A stretch of DNA of 26,463 nucleotides from Paramacrobiotus richtersi (GCA_034698045.1 JAQGAU010000544.1:1-26463); one strand, 5' to 3'; counted from the stretch's first letter, positions 1 to 10,273 are shown. Numbers and translations are program-made. Notes: generated from the sequence alone by a model not told the origin.

Positions 1-1200
1 CGCAGATTATGTAACGCAGAAATGACGTGTCCTCTGGAGAATCGTTTGAAACATTGCTGCATAAGTGCAACAGTTATCTGACAGAAGTACCGATTTCACA
101 ATACAGTAGTCTACTTTGGCATTAGTCCGTACTCCGTAGTCTGAAATCATAAAGCACATACACTGACTTCTATGTAGGTTTCCGAAAATCGCTACAAGCG
201 GAAAATGCAAACCCTAAAAGTTCTGGATGTGCCGCACCCTTCGTTACACAACAAAGTATTCTATCTTTACCATTGGTCTGATTTGGCTGACACCAATACC
301 GACATACAAGAAACACCTTCGGCTGCCGCCTCAGGGTTTCTTGAGATCAGTGTTCAGAAGTGGTTCGAAAAGTTAAGCGTCTCAGCTCTTCTTGAAAATA
401 AATTTTCGGTCTGATCGGCCTTTGCGAACACTTGCATCACAATCGCATTACGCTTTAAGCATTGTTACTCCAGTTCTAGATTAGTACTCGCCTATCACCG
501 GCAAGATCGTGGGGAGGACAAAATCAGTCTCCACCCGGCGTAAATGTTGCCCTCTCTAAGATTTTCTGTAACTCCGCGTGCACCACTGCACTGGCTGAAG
601 ATGCGGCCATTTTTGCCTGGCGGGATGAAGTGAGCAGTTTCAACCTGACACTTCTGTCGGAGCTTGGTAAATAATCGGCTTCACCAGACGGCTTGAGCTG
701 GACCTTTTGCCGGTATAAACCGAATATTCGATCGTATTATTTGAACTTGGCTAGGTAATAGAGCATCAGATTCTAATCGTAAATCTGATCATAGCAACGG
801 CTGTTAATGATAATTTTACGTTAATATTCTGGCCATGTTGCATATGGTACGGGTACTGTAATGCGCAAAAATGTCATTTTTGTCGGTTTTGCGCTGCTCG
901 TGGGTTTTCTTTAAAATCAAACATCATGTGTCCCCATTTTAGCCTACGCTCCTAAAATTTGTTCGAGCGGAGCTTGTTTGGTTCGGGAGCTGATTTCGTT
1001 ATCCCGGGACGGAGTTGCGTAATAGGAACTAGTACTAGATAGTTTGGTCATACAGATTGTGTCTGTCTGGTATGCCACCGCGTAGACACCTGCGAATGTA
1101 ACCTTTGCGCTAACAAAGGGCAAAACAAGGTGCCAGATGATTGAATAGTTTGACGGAATCAACACTGTTCATGTCGACAGCCGAAGTGTAACAAAAAACT
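1..1200. other. No recognised gene
   Basis: I see no recognisable gene, RNA gene or repeat copy here. The longest plus-strand ATG frame (205-414, 69 residues) has no motif I know. A frame without ATG at about 477-674 reads as a moderately protein-like 65 codons ending in LLSELGK and a stop, but frames of that length are expected by chance. Confidence 0.5.
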
Positions 1201-1269
1201 TTAATGAACATGCTTTTATGGATTTTTGCTGTTGTCGATATTACGGAAGTAGTCCAGAAAGTGGCTGTG

Positions 1270-1795
1270 TATAAAGACTGTTGTTGTGTATGTTTAAAGC
1301 GGCGCAGCGGCTCAAACTGGTTAGCCTAACAAGAAGCCTGCCAAGTATCAGGTCACATGCACACATTGCACAGTTCAGCTGTTGTTGCTGATATCGTAAA
1401 ATGACTTAAGGAGTTACGAAATACAGAAACGGACAAAAAGCACAATCAGGAGGGTTACGATGCATATTATAGAAAATTCGTTGGAATACTTATATATACA
1501 TGTATATATAAATATATCTGTAACTTCAGTTCTCGCTTGTATCAGAAATCAGAGAAATCAGACATTCGATTTGGTTCTGTTTTCGATCCTCTTTTACTGT
1601 TACCTTCGAATTCACGCGTCAAGGCAGAAATATTCCGTGATGAGTAAGCAAAGAGCGCCATTAGCTTCGGCGCCCAGATGCTACTCTGACACGGAATAAA
1701 TTTCCACTGAACTATGGAAAATACTGTAAGCGAAATGAGATGTCCAGCGAAGCAAATTTTTCCTACCATTCTCGTACTACATTCTGTCTACGACC
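1270..1795 (+). repeat. Repeat R1, copy a
   Basis: This stretch aligns by eye with 8280-8770. Shared blocks include GTATGTTTAAA, AAATACAGAAACGGAC, GGCAGAAATATTCC, GATGAGTAAGCAAAGAGCGCC and CAGATGCTACTCTGACACGG, separated by many substitutions and small gaps. It is therefore an old dispersed repeat. Short open frames inside it are not conserved between copies. In copy b the repeat leads into a DDE transposase remnant. Here it leads into a GIY-YIG nuclease fragment. The family to which R1 belongs is unknown. Confidence 0.75.
1491..1510. repeat. Perfect 20-bp AT palindrome
   Basis: TATATATACATGTATATATA is its own reverse complement. It lies inside repeat R1 copy a and is absent from the matching part of copy b, so it probably grew by local AT slippage rather than marking a functional site. 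Confidence 0.8.
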
Positions 1796-1837
1796 AATCT
1801 TTTGTAATTATTGTATAAGTCGTTAATATGTAATAAT

Positions 1838-2044
1838 ATGTCAGCCCAAACCAGTTACGTGTACGTTTTAGTGGATGAGACCAAGATATCCCCTTTAAAA
1901 GCAGTTAATTTCCGTGCCTTTTTAAACAGCGTGTTTTACGTTGGTAAAGGCAGCCATTCCAGCTTGAATCCACGCTACGATCGCCCTGAAAATCATATAA
2001 GATATGCCAGAAACGGAAAAAGGGAAGATTTGGTGGATTTGTAA
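1838..2044 (+). pseudogene. GIY-YIG nuclease fragment, copy 1
   Basis: The frame from the ATG at 1838 encodes YVYVLVDE, then FYVGKG, then YDRPENHIRYARNGK. This is the order and spacing of the metazoan GIY-YIG nuclease domain found in ANKLE1/LEM-3-like proteins: strand with the first Tyr, then YVG, then a basic region. Only the N-terminal half of the domain is present, so it cannot be a whole nuclease. Homology with the other two copies in this window (12661-12837 and 26371-26412) stops at the same place, where those copies have an intact AG|GTAAG donor. Here the corresponding bases at 2033-2034 read GG, so the donor is lost and the frame runs 12 bases on to a stop. Most likely it is a duplicated, dead exon. 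Spread by a transposon is an inference. Confidence 0.65.
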
Positions 2045-2514
2045 TTAAATTATCTAAATAATAATTATCATAAAATATAAAATAGTTATCAGGCTTAAGA
2101 CCAAGAATTTTGTGGCCTATAAAAATATTTCGTGGAAGAAACGGCTAAAATATATATATGTCATCCGATCTAGCTTTAAATAATTGCTTTTATTCCAATT
2201 AACAATTTCTCCGACATCTAGCAGTAGTGACGAAAATTACTTTTATGGTCTCAACATTAAAGATACGCGAACGAATGCGAAAAAAAACCAATGACACGGA
2301 TATCCAATGGTTAATTTAATGAATAAAGAATAAAGAAGAATAAAGAATAAAGAATAAAGAATGAGAGCAATCCCCACATCATATGTGAACAAATCCCGTT
2401 GCTGGCCGTTAGCTTCCAGTGAATAAGCACTAACGCTGGTTTATGACTAGGCGTGAGTTATCAGTGAAGTTATAGTATCTGAAGCGTACAATTAGACTTA
2501 TGAACACCTTCAAA
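2045..2514. other. AT-rich spacer, no gene
   Basis: This is AT-rich sequence with no frame of interest. The first 45 bases continue the homology with the far right edge of the window (26413-26463), that is, intron-side sequence of the GIY-YIG copies. A GAATAAA microsatellite lies within it. Confidence 0.5.
2321..2363. repeat. GAATAAA microsatellite
   Basis: The unit GAATAAA is repeated about six times with one shortened unit in the middle. It is a simple slippage repeat. Confidence 0.9.
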
Positions 2515-3235
2515 AAACTGTGGTAAACTTTTATACAAACATCCTTTATTATGTATACCGTACTCCGTTTATAGTAAGAAATATTTTAGGGCTTTTTGCA
2601 TGTATTGGCGCAATTAAATCAACTGTAATTGACGTTGTCCGTTGTCGTGACTATTAATTTTTGAAGCATTCAGTAACTTTGCAGCCTAAAGTACACACGA
2701 AAATGCCAATGTTAAACAAACCGATGACGCACGACGAAAACTTAAAAAGTTGACGCACGACGAAACAACTCCCACAGTTGTTAACAGGGTGAAATATGGA
2801 CCAACAAATATCTGCAAAAATATGCCTTTTCAACCACTTGGATACTGAAGACCAGCAACAGGTTAATAATTTTTGCAGATCCTCTTGTTAATGTCGTGTA
2901 AGAAAATACCGTTTGGCAGGAGGATGGGAAAAAGGACCATCACCGCATTTACCATCTAAAAATTTATAACATATTGCCCAAGAATCAATGAAAGTCGCTA
3001 AACGTACAAGTAGTTCATTGCAATGCTTGTTATGCAAATTACTGTATAAGAAAAGCACCAGAGGGACGAAATTACAGAAAAACAATAAAATCGTGATTCT
3101 TTAACCGTTACTTTGGCGCAAATATTGACCACATTGACACAATCATAATTATGTGTCAATGGACTACGACGCTTTGCATACCTGTACGAACGGCACAAAA
3201 GTTCGATCTGAAGACAGTAAAGGATCTTATAGCGT
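2515..3235 (+). repeat. Repeat R3, copy a
   Basis: This aligns by eye with 9235-9775. Shared blocks include GTTGTCGTGACTATT against GCTGTCGTGACTATT, ACACGAAAATGCCAAT, AACAAATATC, CTTGGATA...AAGACCAGCAA, AGGAGGATGG and GTAGTTCATTG. The last part (3160-3235: TACGACGCTTTGCATACCTG and ATCTGAAGACAGTA) matches 10390-10455. In the better frame the shared end reads RRFAYLYERHK here and RRVTYLYEQCK in copy b, so it was once protein coding. A small internal direct repeat, GACGCACGACGAAA, occurs twice near 2725-2766. Confidence 0.7.
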
Positions 3236-3239
3236 TAAA

Positions 3240-4985
3240 GCAAGGCGTTGGAAGAGAAACTGCCACCGAGAATCGAAAACAAACATCATCAGAGGTCTCA
3301 TTTTTCTTTGTGTGAAGTTCTCAAGTGTTTTGAAAAATTGTGTAGGCTTTTGCAAAAATCCACCTGCGGGATATAAGCATCCACGTTCTGACCAACGTTT
3401 CAGTGGACGTCTCTGCGTATTTTTCTTTCAGCCAGATGGCGCAATAGCTGGTCTGCCGTAGACTAATCCTGCAAGAGTGTCCGGCCCTGGCTTCCGCTCA
3501 GGGCAGGCGATGTTCCTTTCCTGTAAGTTTGTAACGGCTTCTCGTTGCAATCTACGTCCGGGGAGAAAATTCCAGGTTTCACAGGATCAGTACACAGGCT
3601 AATCAGCTACATGGTAGCTCCTACTCAGCGTTATATGTATAATGTATGTATGAAAGTCGATTTTCGATTGAATTCGATCATGCTCTTGATCTGATAGTAC
3701 TTCTAGTACTCATAATCAGTCCTTCGCCATTTATTGCGTTGCAACGGATACTGCGTACTGATGCCATGATTGCCATCTAATTGCAGATCTAGAGCGTACT
3801 GTGTAAGGCCTCCTTGCGATACTTGCTTCAAAAAAACACATTTGATTTTGGGTCACGCACAGAAACTCTACCATAATCTTACTGATTCCGGCACGAACAG
3901 GTCGCGCACGTAAACTGCCAGCAAGTTATCTAGTCTTCCTGGCCGAAAACATGCCGAATTGGGCAAAGCGGTTGAAATTAGCAATGTTAAATGTTTTCGC
4001 TTCAGAGTAGCAAGAAACCTCGGCTTCTTAGACAAATGTGGAAGAAAAAGGGACCAGTAATAGCGGTAAAGGCCTATTACAATACGAGCACTTACTCGAG
4101 ATGCAGCGGTGATTAGAGATCTAACTGCACAAATTAGGCAACCTCATAAACGGGACTAAACATTACGAAAACGGGAATTGGAAGGGTGACACTACTGCTT
4201 CGGTGGGGGCAAGCGCTATGGCAGAGCTCTATGGGCAGTTTCTCAAAGGAAACTGCGACTATTACCACCGTTTTTAGCAGCTAAACATGGTATGCATGGC
4301 CAAGACCCAGTAAATCCATAGTTGCTCTGCTTCTGTTAGCGACTTTATTTCCATCAGAAATAGCGAATTTTGTAGATTTATTCATAGACATACGAAGTGT
4401 CTAACATACGACAAATTGATACCACACTAAGGCACGCCAAGAGCTCTGAGCATAAACTTAAAACGCTTACTGATCCAGCCGACTGAACCTCTTCATTAAA
4501 CCTTATGTCATGCGGTTTTACCTCGTTGTCGAGCGATCGTGCAATATGCTAGAGTAACCACCGGTCAACCAGTCGAGAGTTTGCTGACAGAAGAAAAAGT
4601 CATGCTTCAAATACATACAGTAATCCTTAGTATTAATCTTCGCCTGTACCTATCCATTATTTAATGACCGGGAAGGAATATGTGCAATTGCTCCTGATCA
4701 GACCTACGCCTAGACAGGCCAACATCATATACGTACACTTTATTTACAGTAGTTATCAATCCCATTCTGCAGACGGCAGACGGATTCCGAAGCTCTTTCT
4801 TGAAATTATTACTATATGGATTTACGTATCTTACCTGGCAGATACTGGGTTGGCAAAAACGGTAACTGGATTCCGGATGCATATTGTTAACCACGACATT
4901 GTGCTGGTGATAATTATCAGTGTGTAGTTTTGTCTCTAAATTCATGCAGGGTTCCCGTTTCGCCTGTGGTGAACTCTGAAGTAAA
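3240..4985. other. No recognised gene
   Basis: I find no gene or repeat copy in this stretch. Two frames of about 90 codons at 4661-4945 overlap on opposite strands. Neither has a motif, and both look like chance. A frame at 3153-3461 begins in repeat R3 and has no further support. Confidence 0.45.
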
Positions 4986-4989
4986 ACTC

Positions 4990-5450
4990 AGCATTCAAGA
5001 AGCCTGCAACTATAGACAATCGGCATTGTCCTTAGCAACAAGTTAACAACTCTACAACGCTGTTGTCTTGCATTTGAAACAGTAATCTTGTAGTTCGGTT
5101 CGATTCTTTGTTTCGATTACTACATCTCTGTACAGGTCTTCCAACGGCTACGCCCACAGCCGCCAGGGAGCAGCCGCATACTCGACTAACTGGCCACATT
5201 ACAACCATAGTGACTGATACTGACCATAGTATCAGTCACTATGTTACAACTGTACTACGTATGTAATTAACATCCATTTTGGAGCAACCTTACAATTTAC
5301 AATCCGAGACGACTTTTGTCTTGTGCTTTTTACTTGCTAGCTACTAATTTTCCAGCTGCATGGTATCGAATACTTCACTGTTCACTTAGTATATTCTGAC
5401 ATAAGCCCTCTTTTACTGTTACATCGAGACCCAGGCGTAAAGATTTCCTA
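4990..5450 (+). repeat. Repeat R1, fragment d
   Basis: CATTGTCCTTAGCAACAAGTT near 5023 matches R1 copy c near 20755 almost exactly and copy b near 8200 more loosely. Near 5405, CTCTTTTACTGTTAC...CGAGACCCAGGCG resembles R1 copy a near 1590. Between these points the copy is broken by a hairpin-bearing insert at about 5200-5250. It directly precedes the Helitron Rep fragment. Confidence 0.5.
5206..5243. repeat. 15-bp perfect hairpin, 8-base loop
   Basis: CATAGTGACTGATAC at 5206-5220 is repeated in reverse complement at 5229-5243 with an 8-base loop. The hairpin is bracketed by a direct repeat, TTACAAC, on both sides. This resembles a tiny foldback insertion with a target duplication. It could also be an error of repair synthesis. 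Confidence 0.85.
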
Positions 5451-5481
5451 AAGATTTCTCAACTTTCTCAACTCAACAAAT

Positions 5482-5888
5482 ACGATTTTCCAAAAAACAG
5501 AGAAACACTTACACATTAGTGTGCTGTTTCATATAATCAATCCCGCAAGCCGGGAAGCTCTCCTAGGGGATTTAACAAGGCAGGACACCGACTGCATTAT
5601 GCTCACAGACGAAATTGTCAGAAAGTTAACAAACTTCAAAACGAACGTTTCACTGCCGAGACGTTTTGAAAACGCTTTACACAAAAACGCAAACCGATGT
5701 AAGATTTCTTCTCACCTCCAGCTAGCGTCACATCAACGGTAAGTTCTATCCATATATTTGGCTAGCGATCTATACAAATACTTCTATAAAGGATACAGTT
5801 AGGCAAAAATGACTCGTAGTCGCCGATGAGATCCAGTATCACATTCTCGAAGGCATTTTACAAACTTCTGTTACCAGATGGTTTCTAT
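5482..5888 (+). pseudogene. Helitron Rep fragment, copy A
   Basis: This is homologous to 11590-12000, sharing CCGAAGCTCTCCTAGGGGA-like and GACGAAATTG blocks and the stretch around CGTCACATCAACGG. Read across frames it keeps Helitron Rep landmarks: a HIN-type box (SHQR/ITS-like here, RHING in copy B), then DLYKYFYKGY, which matches the KYxYKG block of Helitron replication initiators, then DEIQYHILEG, which matches the DEI-containing block after it. Known Helitrons use a rolling-circle Rep joined to a Pif1-type helicase. No helicase part is seen. The frame shifts several times, so this is dead. Homology ends near 5888, where an unrelated coding-like stretch begins. Confidence 0.65.
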
Positions 5889-5896
5889 GACTTCAG

Positions 5897-6396
5897 ATGA
5901 CACCGTCGAATTCTTCGCCTCCTAAAGCAACTGCTGATGTTGGAAACGTCAATCAAAACAATTGTGCCAAATGGGAAGACCGAACCGTTAGCTGCCCTGT
6001 ACTACTCAAAGGTGCAAGCACGAGTGAATCAGTTGCGCAAACGCCTCCAACATTGGCAAAGCCGTTGTGCCAGCTTGCTCTATACAAGAGCGGCCGTTCC
6101 AGCTATCGTGCTTTGTACCAGTGTGGTCAGTGTTCCTTTCGGTAGGCCAGTTCGAAGAAGAAGAAAAAGCCAACAGCGAGGACTCAATTTGTAGCTAGTG
6201 CCGGATCTGTGTTGCGTGATGTTCCACCGCAGCTGCCAAAAGGTGCATGGCCGAAGCGCCCAGCTCCAAAGCCTGTTGCAGTGACCATCGATGACAATGG
6301 TGACAACGTACATATGTACATCGTACAAATCAGTACCGTCGTAAATAAAATTAGTTTAGTACCGTCGTACCTTGCATCATTTGAATCGATCTGTTG
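5897..6396 (+). pseudogene. Coding-like stretch, unrecognised
   Basis: From the ATG at 5897 one frame runs 82 codons to a TAG at 6143-6145. It then stays open in the same frame to 6396, about 166 codons in all with a single internal stop. The translation carries YQCGQCSFR just before the stop, which resembles the first half of a C2H2 zinc finger. A Lys run, a Pro-rich segment (PPQLPKGAWPKRPAPKP) and TIDDNGDNVHMYI follow. The frame +1 (5937-6194) is also open for 85 codons and reads as a helix-rich segment (KVQARVNQLRKRLQHWQ). The GC content is higher than in its flanks. It begins where Helitron Rep homology ends, so it may be captured host sequence. I do not recognise the source. Confidence 0.35.
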
Positions 6397-6399
6397 AAG

Positions 6400-7700
6400 T
6401 CTGACACATAAAACGCACACAACCAAAAATTTGACGGGTGCAGCTTTATTCCAGATAAAGTTATGCCTAGTTTTTGACCGGCTGGCACTGTACCAGTTTT
6501 TGAGCAGATGTTTTTCGGCGATCAAAAGTCAACAGATGGAGTCGTTATCGTGGATGATGAGAAAGCTATCATGGAGGTTTTTCTCAATTAACGATTAATG
6601 TACAGAATTAAATATGCTTTTCCTTGACTAGTAAAAGCCAGTGAACTGCTCTCTAGAGTCTAGACCGCAGTGTCGAACTTCGCGATGCAATTTATCTTTT
6701 AAAAAGTTAATGACAGAAACCAGTTAGCTGTGTTCACTTTGAAACAACATTTTTACGTTCCAGAACAGGCCCTCTCACTGTTGAAACATCAGTCCAACAC
6801 CATGCATTCAGGGAAACAGTGACGGCTGGACTGTCTTGTCAGAGCGGTGTGTTTGTAATCATTTTACTGTAAAGGGTGCTAGTCGGATAGACGAAAAACG
6901 ATTACTGCGGTGGGCAACGTTCGAATTACAACTAAAGTTCACGCCCGCGTTCAGACTCACCATATGGCATGCCATTATCAAACTTGAAGAATTATCTACT
7001 TTTAACTAACTGGGACACTATTACTGCAAAATCGGCCCGTTCAAAGAAAATGTGATTCGCTATGGTTCGGGGGCCAACTGGATCCCGAACCATAGCGAGC
7101 CGCCTGGAAAACTGAACAGACTTCGCAGATGTTAAACTGTGCAGATGTTAAAATATTTCTGTTGCGTTTCCTGCACCAGATTGCGATGTGTCTAACCCAT
7201 AATGATAAGGCACACTGTAGTGTACTGGCTGTTGCCATGTAAAGGTCATGAGATGTAGAACGATGATTCTCTCATGTTGCAGCATTCCTTCAGTTGATTA
7301 GAGAGCTGGTACCAACAAGTTGCATTATTTCTATGCTGTCAGAATCTGTATACTATAGGGATTCTGATGCTGTGCTATAATAAAGAAGGTAATAAATACC
7401 CAACATTCAGAGGAGAACACGACACACACGGTCTCGGTGTGCGAACAATTTCCGGCTGTACTACTGTTTTTTATTTTTTACGGATAATTTTCGCCAGGTT
7501 ACCAATCGGGATTGTTCTGTTTTCAACAAATATAAGGGACTGAACACGGCGATAGTGCAATTTGTTGCGCATTCCGTAACTTTGAGAAGTGACGGAATGG
7601 CTGCTGACGCTTAAAAATGTACGATGACGCGAAGAAATCGTTGTAAATGCGAATAATCACCAGTTTTTGCTTTTCACCGTTTTCACAGTCTTTACTAGTT
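6400..7700. other. No recognised gene; one hairpin
   Basis: I see no gene or repeat-family copy here. Short features are a direct repeat, AGTACCGTCGTA, twice just upstream near 6331-6370, a 12-bp palindrome, ATGGCATGCCAT, near 6964, a hairpin at 7057-7098, and a doubled GCAGATGTTAAA near 7125-7150. Confidence 0.45.
7057..7098. repeat. 15-bp perfect hairpin, 12-base loop
   Basis: TCGCTATGGTTCGGG at 7057-7071 pairs perfectly with CCCGAACCATAGCGA at 7084-7098, with a 12-base loop. It is GC-rich compared with its flanks, so it would be stable. It lies in no gene. Hairpins of this kind occur near Helitron 3' ends, but I do not see a convincing CTRR end just beyond it. Confidence 0.9.
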
Positions 7701-8770
7701 ATTACCTACGGAATGTAACCTGGATGGTGAATTTCAGCGTCCTGTTATGGTACTTGCTGGCTTTTCCATTCATATCCCAGATGTTATTGGAGTTTCGTTG
7801 ATTGCATTTACTCGGATAATTATGTGACGGAAGCTTCCAAAAACCAGTGCAAAACGGTACGGCAAATCACTATTGGAACAGAATTGGCAACCGTAACAAC
7901 TCCCACCGAAAGATCATAGAATACGCGAGTGCAGGACTTAGAAATAATGCAGAAGTACAAACAGTCAAACTGAACAATGTAATCTCTAAACTCATGCGCG
8001 ATTCACCATGTGCTATGCTGATGTAAGACTGTAAGAGGTAGAAAAGCGTATAATAAATTTAGCATACGAGTAACCGCGATTCTGATTGACTAAACGTTTA
8101 TTGTCCCACTAGAATTCCCTAATTGAAGCACCAGACTCGCGAGAAACGCTAAACAACTGGATCGGTTTGGCTAGCTTTAGGATTGGCGCACTGTCTGCAT
8201 TAAATTTTGTCCTCAGCAACAATTTTGCAAGTTATGTTCGTTTGTCGATCGCTTTTATGTTCGAAACAACTGCACGTACAGACTGTACCGTATGTTTAAA
8301 AGCGCGCAAGCGCCTCAAACTGCAGTTGGCCAAGTATGTATCAGGTCACATGAACAGTTCGCTGTTCCGGATGATACCGAATTCAGAAGTATTTAAAGTG
8401 ACTTTGGGAGGTAAGAAATACAGAAACGGACGGAGAACACAATCATGAAGGTCACGATTCATATCATAGCAAATTTGTTGGAATATTTTGTATATCTGTA
8501 TTTTAGTTCACGCTTGTATTTCCCAGAAATCGCACAATCGATTGGATTCTTTTTTCGACCCTCTTTCACTTGTGCTTTGAGATTTATGCATGTCTAAAGG
8601 CAGAAATATTCCATGATGAGTAAGCAAAGAGCGCCGAAACTTCGGTGCCCAGATGCTACTCTGACACGGAATAAATCTCCACTAAACGATGTATGTCATA
8701 TACTGCACGCAAACTAAGACAAACAGTCCTATTAATTAATTAGCGTTCCATACTGTCTATACTATCAAAA
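7700..8770 (+). repeat. Repeat R1, copy b (longest)
   Basis: This is the longest R1 copy. Its first half (about 7715-8230) aligns with 20325-20810: CCTGGATGGTGAAT, CAATGCAAAACGGT-like, ATTACTCTTGGAA/ATCACTATTGGAA, AATCTCTAAA and TTTAGGAT(T/C)GGC blocks. Its second half (8280-8770) aligns with 1285-1795. An open frame at 8167-8448 spans part of it (93 codons from a TTG) and contains a CTVCLKARKRLKL segment, but it has no family I recognise and is broken in the other copies. Confidence 0.7.
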
Positions 8771-8804
8771 ATAGGCATCATGAGCAGAAAAGAATGGCGT
8801 GAGG

Positions 8805-9212
8805 CGCATCGACAGTTATCCGGTCCACAGTGACCGAGCGCAGTACTCGTCAAAGGCGAAGGTACCGAAAAGACGCGAGCTGTATGGTACAACAGTTACT
8901 GTACATCAAGACCTAAGCACTACGAACAAAGGTCATGCAGATGCTGTTCTCCTACTAATCATTCTACTTCTACAACACTTTGCGCCCGCGGTAGACGAAT
9001 CAGTACAGATCAGTGGGTTGTAGTAATATGTCGGCATGACCTTTACAGACGAAACCGTAAACCATTCTCAGCATTTCGTTGATCGCGAAACTGCAACGCA
9101 CACTAATCCCACCGAAAACATGTGGAGATGGCTAAAAAGCGATCTTCCCAAATCGGAACGACGCTCGAAAAGGTCGAGGTTATCTGTACATATTTCTCTG
9201 GCGAAAAGCAGC
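8805..9212 (+). pseudogene. ISXO2-like DDE transposase remnant
   Basis: The frame 9036-9212 (58 codons) encodes TVNHSQHFVD, then THTNPTENMWRWLKSDLP. This matches the C-terminal signature of ISXO2-like (IS1595/Merlin superfamily) DDE transposases, VNHSxxFVDPxTGAHTNxxExxW, including the Glu taken as the third catalytic residue. Upstream, in shifted frames, SGP and RRRYRKD near 8817-8880 and TDQW near 9002-9015 fit the earlier GGPG...DES..RRKY and (S/T)D.W blocks of the same family. The gene is broken by several frame changes, and no complete N-terminal zinc-binding part is seen. It lies between R1 and R3 and may be the transposase of one of these elements. Confidence 0.75.
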
Positions 9213-9234
9213 TAATCGTACTAATCGTACAAAA

Positions 9235-9775
9235 CCAAACTTTCCCTCTAATAAATTTTTATAAAAACTTTTGTAAAAACATCCGAGTGTATTACCCTGC
9301 TTATAGTAACAACTACTTTAGGGTTTATTGCATTTATCGATGGAATTAAACCAGTTGAAACTAAAGTTTTCCGCTGTCGTGACTATTTTGTACCAGTCCG
9401 TAACTTTGCCGGCTAATGTGCACACGAAAATGCCAATTAAATTCTGTTAAACAAATAAGCACTGTAAAAAACGAACGTGTGACGAAGCAACTAACATAAT
9501 CGTAGAAGAGCTGAAATGCATACGAACAAATATCCGAAAAAAATATGTTTTTGACAACTTGGATAGTGTTAAGACCAGCAAGAACTTATAATGTTTTCAG
9601 CTCATCTGTTTAAAGTCGTCTTGGAAGAGAAAACGGCATGTAAGGAGGATGGAAAAATGAACATCATCACATTAATCTCCGAAAACCTTAGAGCCTATCG
9701 CGCAAAAATTAATAAAAAGCGTAGTTCATTGTCATCGGCGTAAAAACTTCGCAAGTTTTATATTTCAATTAGTTG
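9235..9775 (+). repeat. Repeat R3, copy b
   Basis: This aligns with 2515-3015, with shared blocks as given for copy a. It starts just after the DDE transposase remnant. Homology resumes farther on at 10385-10455, so this copy has about 600 bp of extra sequence between the two parts, or copy a has lost it. Confidence 0.7.
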
Positions 9776-9779
9776 AAGG

Positions 9780-10267
9780 GACAGATTCGACAGTACCACT
9801 GTAAACATGGAAAGCTGGTAAAAGCTAAAGGTATTTTCATATCGGCTTTTTTGGCACAACAATGCTTTCGAGTAGAGCCATGCGCGTTCTGTTATTATTA
9901 TTATTATTGTGCCTATTCTTCGCATTGTGATTTGCAGCTGGGACAAAATGAAATTGTACCGGAAAGCGGGAAGGAGAAACTGGAGATTATTACCCCGGAA
10001 TTTCCGATCAGATTCCTTGATATTCGATCGAGATTTCTTGGTATGTCACAAGGCAGTCTGGAGACGTGCTGATCCTCGAATACAATTTTGTAGTTTACAA
10101 TTGGTACAACTGTTTGAAATTATCTGTTCTATTATGTTAAAAATACACACTACACTTCGAATTCGGTAAATAGGTTAATCGCTGCTTCAATCGTATTAAT
10201 CGCTGTATTAATCGCTGCTTCATGCAGAAGCGATGCGAAGGGAAAAACTTCGGAACATGTTTGAAAC
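9780..10267. other. Spacer with open frames, no gene call
   Basis: Two overlapping plus-strand frames (9773-10072 and 9909-10169) have no recognisable motif. A (TTA) microsatellite and a cluster of short direct repeats lie within it. Confidence 0.4.
9891..9909. repeat. (TTA)n microsatellite
   Basis: TTA is repeated about six times in a row. It is a simple slippage repeat. Confidence 0.85.
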
Positions 10268-10273
10268 ATGTTC
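10172..10273. repeat. Short direct repeats and a palindrome
   Basis: TTAATCGCTG occurs three times within about 45 bases, twice followed by CTTCA. It is followed at 10253-10273 by a perfect 21-base inverted repeat, GAACATGTTTGAAACATGTTC. No function is assigned. Confidence 0.75.

Noticed and set aside
1838-2044. Reading the GIY-YIG pieces as Penelope-like retroelement endonuclease
   Set aside because: The motif pattern (YVYVLVDE...FYVGKG) fits the ANKLE1/LEM-3-like metazoan type, the exon ends at a splice donor, and no Penelope reverse transcriptase is visible nearby.
4661-4945. Two open frames of about 90 codons on opposite strands
   Set aside because: They cover the same bases and have no motif or neighbour support. 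Chance is the simplest reading.
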